From Lentimicrobiaceae bacterium (GTDB lineage Bacteria > Bacteroidota > Bacteroidia > Bacteroidales > F082): a stretch of 40,236 nucleotides of DNA. The translations under genes and the position numbers were made by a program. The notes beneath the pieces are model-generated. The model ran no database searches and was not told the DNA's origin. It worked only from the letters and a program-made list of their open reading frames with translations. Position 1 is the stretch's first letter, and each line of letters opens with the position of its first letter. Below, piece by piece: positions 1-8,621 of the stretch. The stretch lies in NCBI GenBank assembly GCA_018661505.1, contig JABJIE010000044.1:1-40236 (forward strand), read 5' to 3'.

Positions 1-85
1 ATTGTTGCCACTGACCGAAAACATTTGATGCTAAAAAAGCAAAAAATAGTACAAATATTAATTTTTGAATTCTATGTCCTTTCAT
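1..85 (-). CDS. N-terminus of an exported protein (partial)
   Basis: The leftmost 85 bases, read leftward, encode an ATG-initiated 28-residue stretch, MKGHRIQKLIFVLFFAFLAS followed by NVFGQWQQ, cut by the window edge. It is a clear Sec signal peptide: basic start (K2, H4, R5, K8), a hydrophobic core (LIFVLFFAFLA), and a plausible signal peptidase I site after NVFG. What follows cannot be seen, so the function is unknown. It is the next gene downstream of tRNA-Asp on the same strand, but the tRNA terminator separates the two, so it is probably transcribed on its own. Confidence is limited by the short visible length. Confidence 0.6.
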   Translation of the reverse strand, partial: MKGHRIQKLIFVLFFAFLASNVFGQWQQ

Positions 86-152
86 TTTTATGTAAATGTA
101 TAAAAACTATACAAAAACATACAATAATATACAATCTAGAAATTTTGGGCAT

Positions 153-178
153 AAAAAAAGCCACCTAAAAAGGTGGCT
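153..178 (-). terminator. intrinsic terminator after tRNA-Asp
   Basis: An 8-bp perfect stem (agccacct / aggtggct, 159-166 and 171-178) with a 4-base loop is followed on the minus strand by a run of T (seven A on the plus strand at 153-159). It lies just past the 3' end of the leftward tRNA-Asp and fits its rho-independent terminator. Confidence 0.85.
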
Positions 179-182
179 GAAG

Positions 183-257
183 CGGTCTGGACGGGACTCG
201 AACCCGCGACCCCCTGCGTGACAGGCAGGTATTCTAACCAAGCTGAACTACCAGACC
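183..257 (-). tRNA. tRNA-Asp (GTC anticodon)
   Basis: On the minus strand the acceptor arms GGTCTGG and CCAGACC pair (251-257 with 184-190), with discriminator G at 183. The T-loop sequence GTTCGAGTCC is present and the anticodon loop reads TGTCACG between CTGCC/CAG-type stem arms, giving anticodon GTC and hence aspartate. The length is about 75 nt and the CCA end is not encoded. It stands alone, with its own promoter and terminator. Confidence 0.95.
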
Positions 258-291
258 GTAATTTTTAATGAACTCGCCCCAAAAGGGACTG

Positions 292-322
292 CAAAAATAA
301 TTGCTTTTTTAATATCTGCAAA
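292..322 (-). promoter_or_regulatory. promoter for tRNA-Asp
   Basis: On the minus strand TTTG (322-319) is followed after 19 bases by TATTTTTG (299-292). This matches both parts of the Bacteroidota housekeeping promoter (TTTG ... TAnnTTTG). It is the best promoter match I found in the window and places transcription start about 25-30 nt before the tRNA. Confidence 0.75.
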
Positions 323-453
323 CAAATCATTAAAATAATTATTTTTTTTTCGCGATTACCCATAGCATCCAATTACCTGTACAATCCCAATATAATTATT
401 AGCTATTATTCATGATGTTCTAATTAAAATCTAGTCTACTATTCCATATAATA

Positions 454-2541
454 TTACAACTCCACTACCAGCGCTCCATCAGTATTTACATTATGGAATG
501 GATAGTTGTTTTCTTTACATAATTGAATTATTCTTTTTCTTTCCCAGGGTGGGATATTATTGTCTATAACCAATTTTTCAAATGATATATTTTTGATCAA
601 AGTCGATATTTCTTTGCTGCTTTTTCCACTTATCACAAGTATATCAACGGAAATGGTATCATATAGGCTTATCTTAGGAAGATCGTTTGTGATGAATATT
701 TTTAAGGAATCAAATAATATGTAGTTACCAGTAATGTTGATACCACTAATACAATCACTGGTATTCATATCTGCCATTAACATATTTTGTGCTATTCCCC
801 AATTGGATCTGCTGTTTTTTATTTGATAATTTATATTTGACGGGTTATTAATTGTATTGCTATCAGATATCATTATCTGTTTATCGCCAGATATAAACTC
901 AATTAAAGAATTTCTTTTTATATGATATATTATCAACCTTTTTTGAGTCTGAATATTTATACTTCTATGTAATGACAATGATGATATCGTTATTAGGAAT
1001 AATAGAAGTGGGATGAGTGCCCTTATCTTTTTTTCAAAAAGCATAAAATATGCTAATGTGATCGCAAAATATATAGATATAACCATAGCTGAAGAAAAGA
1101 AGATGTTTTCCATAACATGCCATGGTAGGTACTGCACAAAATCCACTACTTGATTCAATAAAAAAACAAATAGCAACAAGCATTTACCCACTAAAACTGA
1201 AATAATTGGAATCCAACTAACTGCTAGAAAGATAATTCCTGTAACTATTATCAGGAACGAGAGAGGAAATGTTAGAATATTGGTAAGCCAAAACCAAGTA
1301 GGAAAAATATGAAAGTAATACACTGCCAAGGGAAAGGTAGATAGCTGCGCAGATATGGAAAGTATAGTTACTGACCATAATTTATCTGCAATGGTATATT
1401 TGAAGCTAACTAGCTCATATAATGGCCGATAAAAAATCAAAATTCCAAGTACTGCAGCATAAGATAACTGAAATCCAACATCAAAAAGTGACATGGGATT
1501 AATTAATAATATAAAAAATGCAGAAGCTGCCAATGTATTGTATGTGTCACGATCTCTTCTGAATAAATTGCCGATAATAAAAACAGATATCATAAGAGTT
1601 GCTCTTGTTATGGAAGCAGAAAGCCCTGTTATTATGGCATATATCCAAACAAATAATATTAAAATAACTGCCTTTTGAATCCTTGATACCATGGTTTGGT
1701 TAAAGAAACTAAGAATGAAATTTAAAACAAGATAAATTATACCAACATGTAACCCTGAGACACACAGTATGTGCATGGCTCCGGCGTTTGCAAAATCTTG
1801 TTTTAACTCTTTACTCATGGTGTCTCCATACCCTAGTAGAACTGCAGCAGCAACATCATAATTATCACCATGAATACCTATACCTTTTAATGTTTTAAGA
1901 AGTTTGTACTGCAATTTATAACCGTATGCTCTTGGAGATAATTGACTGCTATTACCAACTATTTTCCATCCTGTTGAATCAATGTAACATATGTGGTGTA
2001 TACCATTACCCATTAAATATTTCCCATAATCAAATTCAAATGGGTTCTTTGGACCCTCCGGAGTGAGTAAGGAAGCTTTAAATAGTATTGCGTCTCCATA
2101 CAATATTTTCTCGCTGTATATATCCCGCCTTATATATGCTATTACCTTAAAGCTAGTACTTGAATTGCAATTGTCATGAATCTTAGCGTCAATGGTTAGC
2201 AGGGCTTTGATGAAATTTTTATTAGCTACAGGATTACTTATTACTTCTCCACGATGATACTCCTCTGAACATTTGCAAACTACCTTGTTATTGGATAATC
2301 TATTTGTTGTTACAAATATTCCCAAAAGAAATATTGCCATACCAAGTATTATTCCATATATCCATCCATATTTATGTGAAATGTTTGATTTATAAGAAAC
2401 CACACCCAATACTACTAGGATTAATATAATTATTGGAATAAAATCATGGATTCTGCCAAAGAAAATACTTGTTTTGGTGGTTACTATAATCCCCAGTATA
2501 AATATTAATACAATTCTTGTGAAAGGTCTTGCTGACCACAT
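454..2541 (-). CDS. comEC: ComEC/Rec2-family DNA uptake channel protein
   Basis: A 695-residue polytopic inner-membrane protein of the ComEC/Rec2 family, the channel that passes single-stranded DNA into the cytoplasm during natural transformation. The N-terminus has three closely packed membrane segments (about residues 10-75), then a soluble OB-like part (about 85-200). The Competence domain follows with its signature HILCVSGLHVG (about 255-265) and the later stretch NPMSLFDVGFQLSYAAVLGI. The C-terminal 140 residues (from about 555) are short and contain no HxHxDH metallo-beta-lactamase motif, so the nuclease-like domain of Gram-positive ComEC is degenerate or absent; this is common in Bacteroidota. 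It is the last gene of the leftward run from 8412, about 105 bp after lpxB. Whether the strain is transformable cannot be judged here. Confidence 0.9.
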   Translation of the reverse strand: MWSARPFTRIVLIFILGIIVTTKTSIFFGRIHDFIPIIILILVVLGVVSYKSNISHKYGWIYGIILGMAIFLLGIFVTTNRLSNNKVVCKCSEEYHRGEVISNPVANKNFIKALLTIDAKIHDNCNSSTSFKVIAYIRRDIYSEKILYGDAILFKASLLTPEGPKNPFEFDYGKYLMGNGIHHICYIDSTGWKIVGNSSQLSPRAYGYKLQYKLLKTLKGIGIHGDNYDVAAAVLLGYGDTMSKELKQDFANAGAMHILCVSGLHVGIIYLVLNFILSFFNQTMVSRIQKAVILILFVWIYAIITGLSASITRATLMISVFIIGNLFRRDRDTYNTLAASAFFILLINPMSLFDVGFQLSYAAVLGILIFYRPLYELVSFKYTIADKLWSVTILSISAQLSTFPLAVYYFHIFPTWFWLTNILTFPLSFLIIVTGIIFLAVSWIPIISVLVGKCLLLFVFLLNQVVDFVQYLPWHVMENIFFSSAMVISIYFAITLAYFMLFEKKIRALIPLLLFLITISSLSLHRSINIQTQKRLIIYHIKRNSLIEFISGDKQIMISDSNTINNPSNINYQIKNSRSNWGIAQNMLMADMNTSDCISGINITGNYILFDSLKIFITNDLPKISLYDTISVDILVISGKSSKEISTLIKNISFEKLVIDNNIPPWERKRIIQLCKENNYPFHNVNTDGALVVEL

Positions 2542-2550
2542 TTTTGGGAG

Positions 2551-2590
2551 GTTATAATTTTAGGTATTGTAAACCTACTAAAATTATAAC
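2551..2590. repeat. 13-bp inverted repeat between lpxB and comEC
   Basis: The arms gttataattttag (2551-2563) and ctaaaattataac (2578-2590) are exact reverse complements around a 14-base spacer. The spacer itself can extend the pairing through ggt/acc with a bulge. No T run follows on either strand, so it is not a classical terminator. It sits 10 bases upstream of the comEC ATG and could be an RNA hairpin in the lpxB-comEC transcript or an operator. Confidence 0.6.
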
Positions 2591-2647
2591 GGACTCGAAG
2601 TCAAATTAAGGCGATGGGTTAAACAATTTTATTACAACAAGTTACAT

Positions 2648-3763
2648 TTATTGCAGTAATATATTATCTATTATTTTGGCTGCTCTCATTGATGCACCTG
2701 AATTTCCAAGCACACCTCTTAACTCTTCATATTCTCCAAGCATGTTTGCCCTATGAACTTTGTCAAATAATATTAAATCAAGTTCATGCTTTAGGTTTTC
2801 ATGTGTAAGGTCGGCCTGAATTAGTTCTTTTACAACCTCCTTATCCATTATAAGGTTAACCAAACTAATGTATTTAACCTTTACAATTCTTTTAGCTATT
2901 TCATAGGAAATTTTACTACCCTGATAGCAAACCACCTCAGGTACTCCAATCAAAGCAGCTTCCAAAGTTGCAGTTCCGGATGTAACAAGTGCTCCATCTG
3001 CATTTATTAGTATGTTTTGGGTTTCACCAAAAAGTAACCTTACATCTGTATTGCCTATTATGGCATGGTAAAAACTCTTTTCAAGTGTATTCACACCTGC
3101 CACAATAAATTGATGATCAGGATAATCACCCACAAGACTTAACATCTTTGTTAGCATTTTTTTTACCTCCTGTTTTCTGCTTCCAGGCAAAACTGCTATT
3201 ATGGGTTTGGGAGTTAATTGGTTTCTTTCTCTGAAGTTTTCTTTGGCATTCTCTTCAAGCTGATGGAATGAGTCCAATAATGGGTGACCAACAAAATCAA
3301 CTTCATAATCATAGTTGGCATAAAAATCTTTCTCAAAAGGTAGTATTACAATCATTTTGTCAACTACCTTTCGAATTTTATGGACTCTGTTCTTTTTCCA
3401 AGCCCACACCTGTGGGGATATGTAATAAACCACCCTAATCCCTTTTTTGTGGGCAAATTCTGCCACTCGCAGATTAAAACCAGGATAATCTATTAGTATT
3501 AATACATCAGGATTGAATTGTAAAAGATCTTCTTTGCAAAATTTAAGGTTGGACATAATTGTTCCAAGGTTGGCAATAACTTCAGAAAACCCCATAAATG
3601 CTAGATCTCGGTAGTGCTTTACAAGCTTCCCACCTACATCCTGCATTTTATCACCACCCCAAAAACGAAAATCAAAACTCGAATCGTTCCTTTGTATTTC
3701 CTTCATAAGGTTTGAACCATGGAGGTCACCCGATGCCTCACCTGCAATTATATAGTATTTCAA
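2648..3763 (-). CDS. lpxB: lipid-A-disaccharide synthase
   Basis: LpxB (371 residues, the usual family length) condenses UDP-2,3-diacylglucosamine with lipid X to make the lipid A disaccharide at the inner membrane (GT19 family). Signatures seen are the N-terminal IIAGEASGDLHGSNLM, the FLRFW-type FDFRFWGGDKM, the central YISPQVWAWKKNR, VLPGSRKQEV, and the C-terminal GALVTSGTATLEAAL nucleotide-binding region. The start is TTG at 3763: it places the family N-terminus exactly, and an in-frame TAA lies six codons upstream with no ATG between. It lies in the surE - small membrane protein - lpxB - comEC order. kdsC lies in the same operon-like run, so two lipid A/Kdo steps are linked here. Confidence 0.95.
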   Translation of the reverse strand: MKYYIIAGEASGDLHGSNLMKEIQRNDSSFDFRFWGGDKMQDVGGKLVKHYRDLAFMGFSEVIANLGTIMSNLKFCKEDLLQFNPDVLILIDYPGFNLRVAEFAHKKGIRVVYYISPQVWAWKKNRVHKIRKVVDKMIVILPFEKDFYANYDYEVDFVGHPLLDSFHQLEENAKENFRERNQLTPKPIIAVLPGSRKQEVKKMLTKMLSLVGDYPDHQFIVAGVNTLEKSFYHAIIGNTDVRLLFGETQNILINADGALVTSGTATLEAALIGVPEVVCYQGSKISYEIAKRIVKVKYISLVNLIMDKEVVKELIQADLTHENLKHELDLILFDKVHRANMLGEYEELRGVLGNSGASMRAAKIIDNILLQ

Positions 3764-3861
3764 ACTGTTAAATTTTGAAATTTATTTAATACATACAAAA
3801 TTACACTTTTTGTATTGTAAGATAGTCTCTGAATTAAAGAATTAAATAAATGGGGAATTAT

Positions 3862-4158
3862 TTATTTGGGCTCAAAGAATAAGTAGAAGTATATAATTAT
3901 GCATGCCAATGTAACTAACAAAACCCCTAAACCTGATTTTTCAAATTTTAACTTCACAAGATAATGTCTAATTGGAAACAGGTTTCCTATGAAACTTAAT
4001 AGGTAGAGATAATCAAACCTGGAGGTCAGATTTATGCCCGCATATTTCTTCAGCAACATATCCATTAAAAATAGGATTATAAATACAGTTATCGGTAAAC
4101 ATATTCCTATGATAATACCAACCAGCCATGAGTCTTTTTTTAAAATACCTGGGTTCAT
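3862..4158 (-). CDS. small conserved-looking membrane protein between surE and lpxB
   Basis: A 98-residue protein that I do not recognise by name. It has three predicted membrane segments (about residues 12-34, 49-61 and 77-94), a basic loop around HYLVKLKFEKSG, and no catalytic motif. Its ATG is five bases after the surE stop, so it is almost certainly co-translated with surE, and lpxB follows about 100 bp later. I recall small membrane ORFs in this position in other Bacteroidota, which would suggest an envelope role, but that is memory rather than evidence. A longer overlapping reading frame on the same strand is a shadow of surE. Confidence 0.7.
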   Translation of the reverse strand: MNPGILKKDSWLVGIIIGICLPITVFIILFLMDMLLKKYAGINLTSRFDYLYLLSFIGNLFPIRHYLVKLKFEKSGLGVLLVTLACIIIYFYLFFEPK

Positions 4159-4163
4159 CGTTT

Positions 4164-4928
4164 CTAGAAGTTGAATTTGTGATTATTAACGTGATTATGA
4201 GAAGTAAAGTCTGTTTGTGATGGAACAACAGAAACATAATTATCTGCCAATGCTTTTTCATCTGTTCCATGTCTTGCATCACCATTTTCAAAATGACCAG
4301 CAAGCCAATAGTAGGTTCTTCCAAACGGATCTTTGCGCTCTTCAAACTCCTCAACCCACCTGGCATCTGCCTGCTTGCATACTTTTATACCTTTAATGGG
4401 CTTATCGGATTTTTTTGGAATATTTACATTCAAACATACATTGTCAGGAAGACCATTTGCCAGTACATCCTTTGTTATGCTAAGTATTGTATCATCCACA
4501 TGACTAAATTCTGCATCGTGGCTATAATCAAGCAAGGAAAAGCCAATTGCCGGAACATTATCTATTGCAGCCTCTAGAGCAGCACCCATGGTTCCCGAAT
4601 AAATTATATTGATGGAGGCATTTGAGCCATGGTTAATACCTGATAATACCACATCTGGTTTTCTATTAGTTAGCTTATGTTTTCCCAGCTTTACATTATC
4701 AACAGGAGTTCCAGAGGATACATATTCTCTGTAATCTGGTTCATCAACCAACTGCTTTAATCTTATTGGTGATTCTATTGTTACTGCATGTCCCATGCCC
4801 GACATTGTGCCTTCGGATGCAATTACAATAATTTCACCCAAATGCTTAACCACAGATATTAATTTTCTTAATCCAGGTGCATTGATACCATCATCATTGG
4901 TAATTAGTATAAGAGGTTTTTTTTCCAT
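4164..4928 (-). CDS. surE: 5'-nucleotidase SurE
   Basis: SurE (254 residues) is a cytoplasmic metal-dependent nucleoside monophosphate 5'/3'-phosphatase tied to stationary-phase survival. The N-terminal ILITNDDGINAPG carries the metal-binding aspartate pair. Further signatures are APEGxxSG-like SEGTMSGMGHAVT, SGTPVDNVKLG, DVVLSGINHGSN (metal-binding Asn) and YSGTMGAALEA. The length is normal. It is followed after five bases by the small membrane protein and preceded by maf with about 40 bp between. Confidence 0.95.
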   Translation of the reverse strand: MEKKPLILITNDDGINAPGLRKLISVVKHLGEIIVIASEGTMSGMGHAVTIESPIRLKQLVDEPDYREYVSSGTPVDNVKLGKHKLTNRKPDVVLSGINHGSNASINIIYSGTMGAALEAAIDNVPAIGFSLLDYSHDAEFSHVDDTILSITKDVLANGLPDNVCLNVNIPKKSDKPIKGIKVCKQADARWVEEFEERKDPFGRTYYWLAGHFENGDARHGTDEKALADNYVSVVPSQTDFTSHNHVNNHKFNF

Positions 4929-4970
4929 TACTGTAATTTCGAATTCCTTGTTAAGAAGTGCAAATATACT

Positions 4971-5567
4971 TTAGTTTTCAGATAGAAAACAAGATAGCTC
5001 GGAGTATAATCGATGAGTGGGTAATCCCATAACATTGAAGTATGATCCATCTATTTTGTCAATGGCAACATGACCTATCCATTCCTGTATGCCATATGCC
5101 CCCGCCTTATCAAATGGTTTATAGTTATCAATGTAGTAATTGATTTCATCCTTGCTTAGTGCTTTAAAATACACATCGGTTGATACTGAAAAACTATGAA
5201 ATTTGAATCGTGTTTTACAGGTTACTCCGGTTATTACCCTATGCTTTTTACCACTCAAAGAAGTAAGCATATTAAAGGCTTCTTCCTTATCTTTTGGCTT
5301 TCCCAATATTACGTTCTCTAGTATAACTATTGTGTCAGCAGTTATTATAAGCGAATTATGCCCAAGGTTATCCATATTAAAAGCATCTGCCTTTAACAAA
5401 CTTAGATATTCTGCTACTTTGTCCTTTGGATAATCGTTGGAGTAACTTTCATTTATTGATTTGGTTACAACTTTAAAGTTAATCCCCATTTCTTCTAACA
5501 GCTGTTTCCTCCTTGGCGATCCTGAGGCAAGTATAATATCATATTCGGTAAGTTTATTCAGCAGCAT
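4971..5567 (-). CDS. maf: Maf-family nucleoside triphosphate pyrophosphatase
   Basis: A 198-residue Maf/YhdE-type protein, which hydrolyses non-canonical or methylated NTPs (dTTP/UTP type) to monophosphates. It shows the Maf signature ILASGSPRRKQLLEEMG at the N-terminus, the loop DTIVILENVILGKPKDKEEA with the catalytic Asp and Lys, and the late motif DKAGAYGIQEWIG. It lies 14 bp after the prenyltransferase start side in the leftward run and about 40 bp before surE. The exact substrate cannot be told from sequence alone. Confidence 0.92.
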   Translation of the reverse strand: MLLNKLTEYDIILASGSPRRKQLLEEMGINFKVVTKSINESYSNDYPKDKVAEYLSLLKADAFNMDNLGHNSLIITADTIVILENVILGKPKDKEEAFNMLTSLSGKKHRVITGVTCKTRFKFHSFSVSTDVYFKALSKDEINYYIDNYKPFDKAGAYGIQEWIGHVAIDKIDGSYFNVMGLPTHRLYSELSCFLSEN

Positions 5568-5581
5568 GTATATCTTAAATA

Positions 5582-6523
5582 TTATAATGTAAATAGTATC
5601 ATCGACAATATTCCCGCAACCATTAATAACTTTAACCTGTTAGAAATGTTTGAATAGTCAGATCTATATTTTGAATTGAAGGTTCTTACTATAACCAAAA
5701 TCAAAAGTAAATCAATTATAACAAAGTAATATGCTTGTAGCATATAATCGGCATAATAGAAATAGTATTGTGCGAATATGGATGCTGCCAAAGCAATAGA
5801 TGAGAAAACAATTGCAAGTATCTTTGATGCAGAAATGCCAAAATTTACCGCAAATGTTTTACAGCCAAACCTTTCATCCCCTTTAATATCTTCCATATCT
5901 TTTATCACCTCTCTTATGAGTGTTACAAAAAATGCAAAGCCCATATAAATCATTACAATCCGGTTTACAATTGGAAAATTAGTTTGCACCTCAGTAAATA
6001 ATAGCGGACTACCACTCAACGAGTAAAATTCAAATAGCCAAACAATACCAAATGATAAAGCACTTAAAACAGAAACAACAAGGTTACCAATCAAAGGCTG
6101 GCAACTATACTTTTGTGAATAGAACCAGAGCAAACCAGCACTAAATATAAAAATCAGTCCAAAGTTTAGCTGATTTATCCGGTAAGATACATAGGTGCCG
6201 ACTAATATTCCAACTACTGTTGATAGCCAGTAAAGCTTGTACGCAGCACCAATGGAAATATTCCTATTTACAATGTTTTTGCTTGGTTTGTTGAGGGAGT
6301 CGGGGTTTATATCAAAGATATCATTGATTATATACCCTCCAACTGAAATTAGCAATGTTGATAGCACAAGAAGAGCAAAATTTAGAATGTTTAACCCTCC
6401 TTCAAATACATTGATGCCGAGTAGGGGAGTAATAACAAATAACTGAATAAAAGTCATTGAAATCACAATAATAATCAGGTTTGGAAGCCTGATTAATGAT
6501 AAAGCTACCTTAACCTTATTCAT
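5582..6523 (-). CDS. UbiA-family prenyltransferase
   Basis: An integral membrane prenyltransferase of 313 residues with about eight or nine membrane segments. The first aspartate-rich motif is NDIFDINPDSLNKP (about residues 67-80) and the second is DMEDIKGDERFG (about 208-219); both bind prenyl diphosphate through Mg2+. In Bacteroidota this subfamily is often annotated as geranylgeranylglycerol-phosphate geranylgeranyltransferase, but the acceptor cannot be read from the sequence and MenA/UbiA-like quinone chemistry is not excluded. The ATG at 6523 is preferred over the preceding TTG. Its placement between kdsC and maf is of a kind I have seen in this phylum. Confidence 0.85.
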   Translation of the reverse strand: MNKVKVALSLIRLPNLIIIVISMTFIQLFVITPLLGINVFEGGLNILNFALLVLSTLLISVGGYIINDIFDINPDSLNKPSKNIVNRNISIGAAYKLYWLSTVVGILVGTYVSYRINQLNFGLIFIFSAGLLWFYSQKYSCQPLIGNLVVSVLSALSFGIVWLFEFYSLSGSPLLFTEVQTNFPIVNRIVMIYMGFAFFVTLIREVIKDMEDIKGDERFGCKTFAVNFGISASKILAIVFSSIALAASIFAQYYFYYADYMLQAYYFVIIDLLLILVIVRTFNSKYRSDYSNISNRLKLLMVAGILSMILFTL

Positions 6524-6543
6524 CAATTGAATTTTATGATTTA

Positions 6544-7065
6544 TTACCAGTAGTGTGACTCTTCAGTCATCCACTTACCTTGTATCTTTAACACTTGTTC
6601 AATAATATCACGCACACAACCTTTTCCTCCATTCTTGTCTGAAATATAAATAGCCACATCCTTAATCTCTTCAACTGCATCCGCAGGGCAAGCAGGTACG
6701 CCAACACTTTTCATTACTCTGAGGTCTGGGATATCATCTCCCATATATATTATCTCATCTTTTGTTAGATTATTATCCTTCACATATTTATTATAAACCA
6801 CAGTTTTATCTTTTACACCAAGATAAACATCCTTGATGTTTAGATCCCCAAATCGATTTTCTACGGATTTTGAGAATCCCCCTGATATTATAACTACTCT
6901 ATATCCTAACTTAATTGCAAGTTGGAGTATATATCCATCCTTTACATTTGCTGACCTAAGTGGTTGTTCTTCATGCTGTAAAACCAATGTTCCATCTGTC
7001 ATAACACCATCGTAATCAAATATAAAAGTCGTGATGTTTTTAAGTTTTTCTTTATAATTAGTCAT
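6544..7065 (-). CDS. kdsC: KdsC-like HAD phosphatase (Kdo-8-phosphate phosphatase)
   Basis: A 173-residue C0-type HAD phosphatase, matching KdsC in length, which dephosphorylates Kdo-8-phosphate in the LPS inner-core pathway. HAD motif I is FDYDGVMTDG, motif II is VVIISGG, the Lys is in VKDKTVV, and motif III/IV is YMGDDIPDLRVM. The late GGKGCVRDIIEQVL is typical of KdsC tails. Its start overlaps the end of the DUF2520 gene by 8 bp, so the two are translationally coupled. lpxB further along the same run supports a lipid A/Kdo role, while the DUF2520 partner is conserved in the phylum but unexplained. Confidence 0.9.
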   Translation of the reverse strand: MTNYKEKLKNITTFIFDYDGVMTDGTLVLQHEEQPLRSANVKDGYILQLAIKLGYRVVIISGGFSKSVENRFGDLNIKDVYLGVKDKTVVYNKYVKDNNLTKDEIIYMGDDIPDLRVMKSVGVPACPADAVEEIKDVAIYISDKNGGKGCVRDIIEQVLKIQGKWMTEESHYW

Positions 7066-7843
7066 GATATTTCTTAATTAAGTGTTCGGATAATAATATG
7101 TATACTTTTTTAAGCTCTGGATGATTTTCCAATAAGCTAAGATGCTTTTGAATTGTATGTTCGTCCTTCCGTTTTGCTGGTCCTGTTTGTGATTCGCTGG
7201 GTTTAATATGATGAACCTTTTGCGCCGTTTCCGTAATAAGTGGTAGTAATAGATTAAAATCCATACCTTTTTCTTCAAGTAGTTCATGAGCCATATCGTA
7301 CAATAAATTTGAGAAATTATTTACAATAACTGCAGTCATATGAAGATATTGTCTTTGATCAGATTCTAGGTTTACAACATTGTTACTTATTTTTTCTCCA
7401 AGACTCTTCAGCTGATTACTTGTGCCCGTATCACTTCCTTCAATACATAAAGGGATATTGTCAAATTTAGGAATTCTACTAATTGTCATGCTTTGCAAAG
7501 GATAAAAAACCCCGTATCGAAGTTGATTATCCAATACTGACAATGGTTTAGTTCCAGATGTATGAACTACTATACCTTCAAAATTTTTAATTTGATCCGA
7601 AATGGACGCAATGGAATCATCAGGTACAGCTATGATACATAAATCTGTATTATTTTTAAGATCCGAGATATTAGTGATTGCAACAGCATTAACTTTGTTT
7701 GCAAGGGTTTGAGCATTTTCTTGATTCCGGGAATAAATATTTACTATTTCTGTGCCTGCCGAAAATAATGCACTACCAATCCCAGTAGCAACATTACCAG
7801 AACCAATTATGGAAACGGTTCGTATTTTGTCATTAATTTCCAA
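7058..7843 (-). CDS. Rossmann-like protein with DUF2520
   Basis: A 261-residue protein with an N-terminal NAD(P)-type Rossmann fold (VSIIGSGNVATGIGSALFSAG, about residues 10-30) of the F420-dependent NADP oxidoreductase/ProC-like type, and a C-terminal helical DUF2520 (about 130-255) containing HMTAVIVNNFSNLLYDMA. The overall shape resembles 6-phosphogluconate or ketopantoate dehydrogenases, but the substrate is unknown. The TTG start at 7843 is the only plausible start: it gives the family N-terminus and no ATG/GTG precedes it after the previous stop. It begins five bases after the upstream DUF7935-like gene and overlaps kdsC by 8 bp. Confidence 0.85.
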   Translation of the reverse strand: MEINDKIRTVSIIGSGNVATGIGSALFSAGTEIVNIYSRNQENAQTLANKVNAVAITNISDLKNNTDLCIIAVPDDSIASISDQIKNFEGIVVHTSGTKPLSVLDNQLRYGVFYPLQSMTISRIPKFDNIPLCIEGSDTGTSNQLKSLGEKISNNVVNLESDQRQYLHMTAVIVNNFSNLLYDMAHELLEEKGMDFNLLLPLITETAQKVHHIKPSESQTGPAKRKDEHTIQKHLSLLENHPELKKVYILLSEHLIKKYHD

Positions 7844-7848
7844 AGTAA

Positions 7849-8412
7849 TTATGTAAAGTGGTTACGGATTTCGTCTTTTAAGCTCAAAAGGGCCTTATCT
7901 ATGGGATTATTTAACTTACTGTATTCGATTATTATTTCCTTGGAATAATCGTTGGTTTTATCGTCCTTATTGAATTTTGATGCAGAGGTATTTATTATAC
8001 TTACTAGTCTCTCTTTGGCATTTCTAACCAAATCCCATGATTGATTAGAAACATAAAGTTGCTGAGACATATTATGTTCATATTCTTCTCGTATTATAGC
8101 TAATAATTGGGCGTGTAGTTTTTCAACATTCATTGATGGTTTAAGTACTCTAGGAATAAGGTTTGAGGGAGTTATTCGCTCCAGAAACAACGCCATTCTC
8201 TCGTGCGCTTGAAACTTCAGAGGAATAATTATTTTTTGACTGCTTGATCTAAGATCATTGTTAAGTTTGAGTTTTTGCAGTTCTTGCTCATCCCGCAGGA
8301 ACTTAATCTGTTTTGAGTTATGTTTTGTGAATTCTCTCATCATAAAATAAACGACAATAAGTATAATTACTGCCGGTAACAAAACTTTGAGGAATTCTAT
8401 GAGTTCATTCAT
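7849..8412 (-). CDS. DUF7935-like membrane-anchored protein
   Basis: A 187-residue protein of unknown function: one N-terminal membrane helix (FLKVLLPAVIILIVVYFMM, about residues 6-24), then a charged coiled-coil-like stretch (about 30-60) and a cytoplasmic helical domain with LKFQAHERMALFLERITP and the W in NQSWDLVRNAKE. This pattern is familiar from Bacteroidota hypothetical proteins now grouped as DUF7935. I chose ATG 8412 rather than the upstream start at 8463 because the candidate promoter lies at 8450-8457, inside the longer form, and the extra 17 residues look like leader. It is the first gene of the leftward operon. Confidence 0.75.
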   Translation of the reverse strand: MNELIEFLKVLLPAVIILIVVYFMMREFTKHNSKQIKFLRDEQELQKLKLNNDLRSSSQKIIIPLKFQAHERMALFLERITPSNLIPRVLKPSMNVEKLHAQLLAIIREEYEHNMSQQLYVSNQSWDLVRNAKERLVSIINTSASKFNKDDKTNDYSKEIIIEYSKLNNPIDKALLSLKDEIRNHFT

Positions 8413-8449
8413 AATATGCGTCTTATGTATCCGATAATGATAATTTATA

Positions 8450-8457
8450 CAAATTAA
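8450..8457 (-). promoter_or_regulatory. weak -7 element for the leftward operon
   Basis: TTAATTTG on the minus strand is one base off TAnnTTTG and lies 38 bases before the ATG at 8412. No -33 TTTG is visible at the expected distance. It is the best candidate promoter for the run down to comEC. Confidence 0.35.
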
Positions 8458-8591
8458 CAACATATTTTCAATATGGGCTTCTTCAGGAAGTTTAGCAAGG
8501 TAATAAACACTATAATTTATGTAAACCTTAAAAATAAGTCAACATTATGTACCTTATTATTAACAATTATTCTGCGACTGTTTATTAGTAT

Positions 8592-8599
8592 TATATTTG
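8592..8599 (+). promoter_or_regulatory. -7 element for the class I aminotransferase
   Basis: TATATTTG matches TAnnTTTG exactly and sits 22 bases before the GTG at 8622, which supports that unusual start codon. A clear -33 TTTG is not visible. Confidence 0.55.
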
Positions 8600-8621
8600 T
8601 TTCTTTTCTAAAATAAGAGTC

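Noticed and set aside
1493-1678. 61-codon rightward ORF inside comEC
   Set aside because: Antisense shadow of a strongly supported ComEC coding region; no promoter or family signal.
4013-4366. 117-codon leftward ORF overlapping surE and the small membrane protein
   Set aside because: It lies in another frame across two well-supported genes and its composition is that of a frame-shifted SurE.
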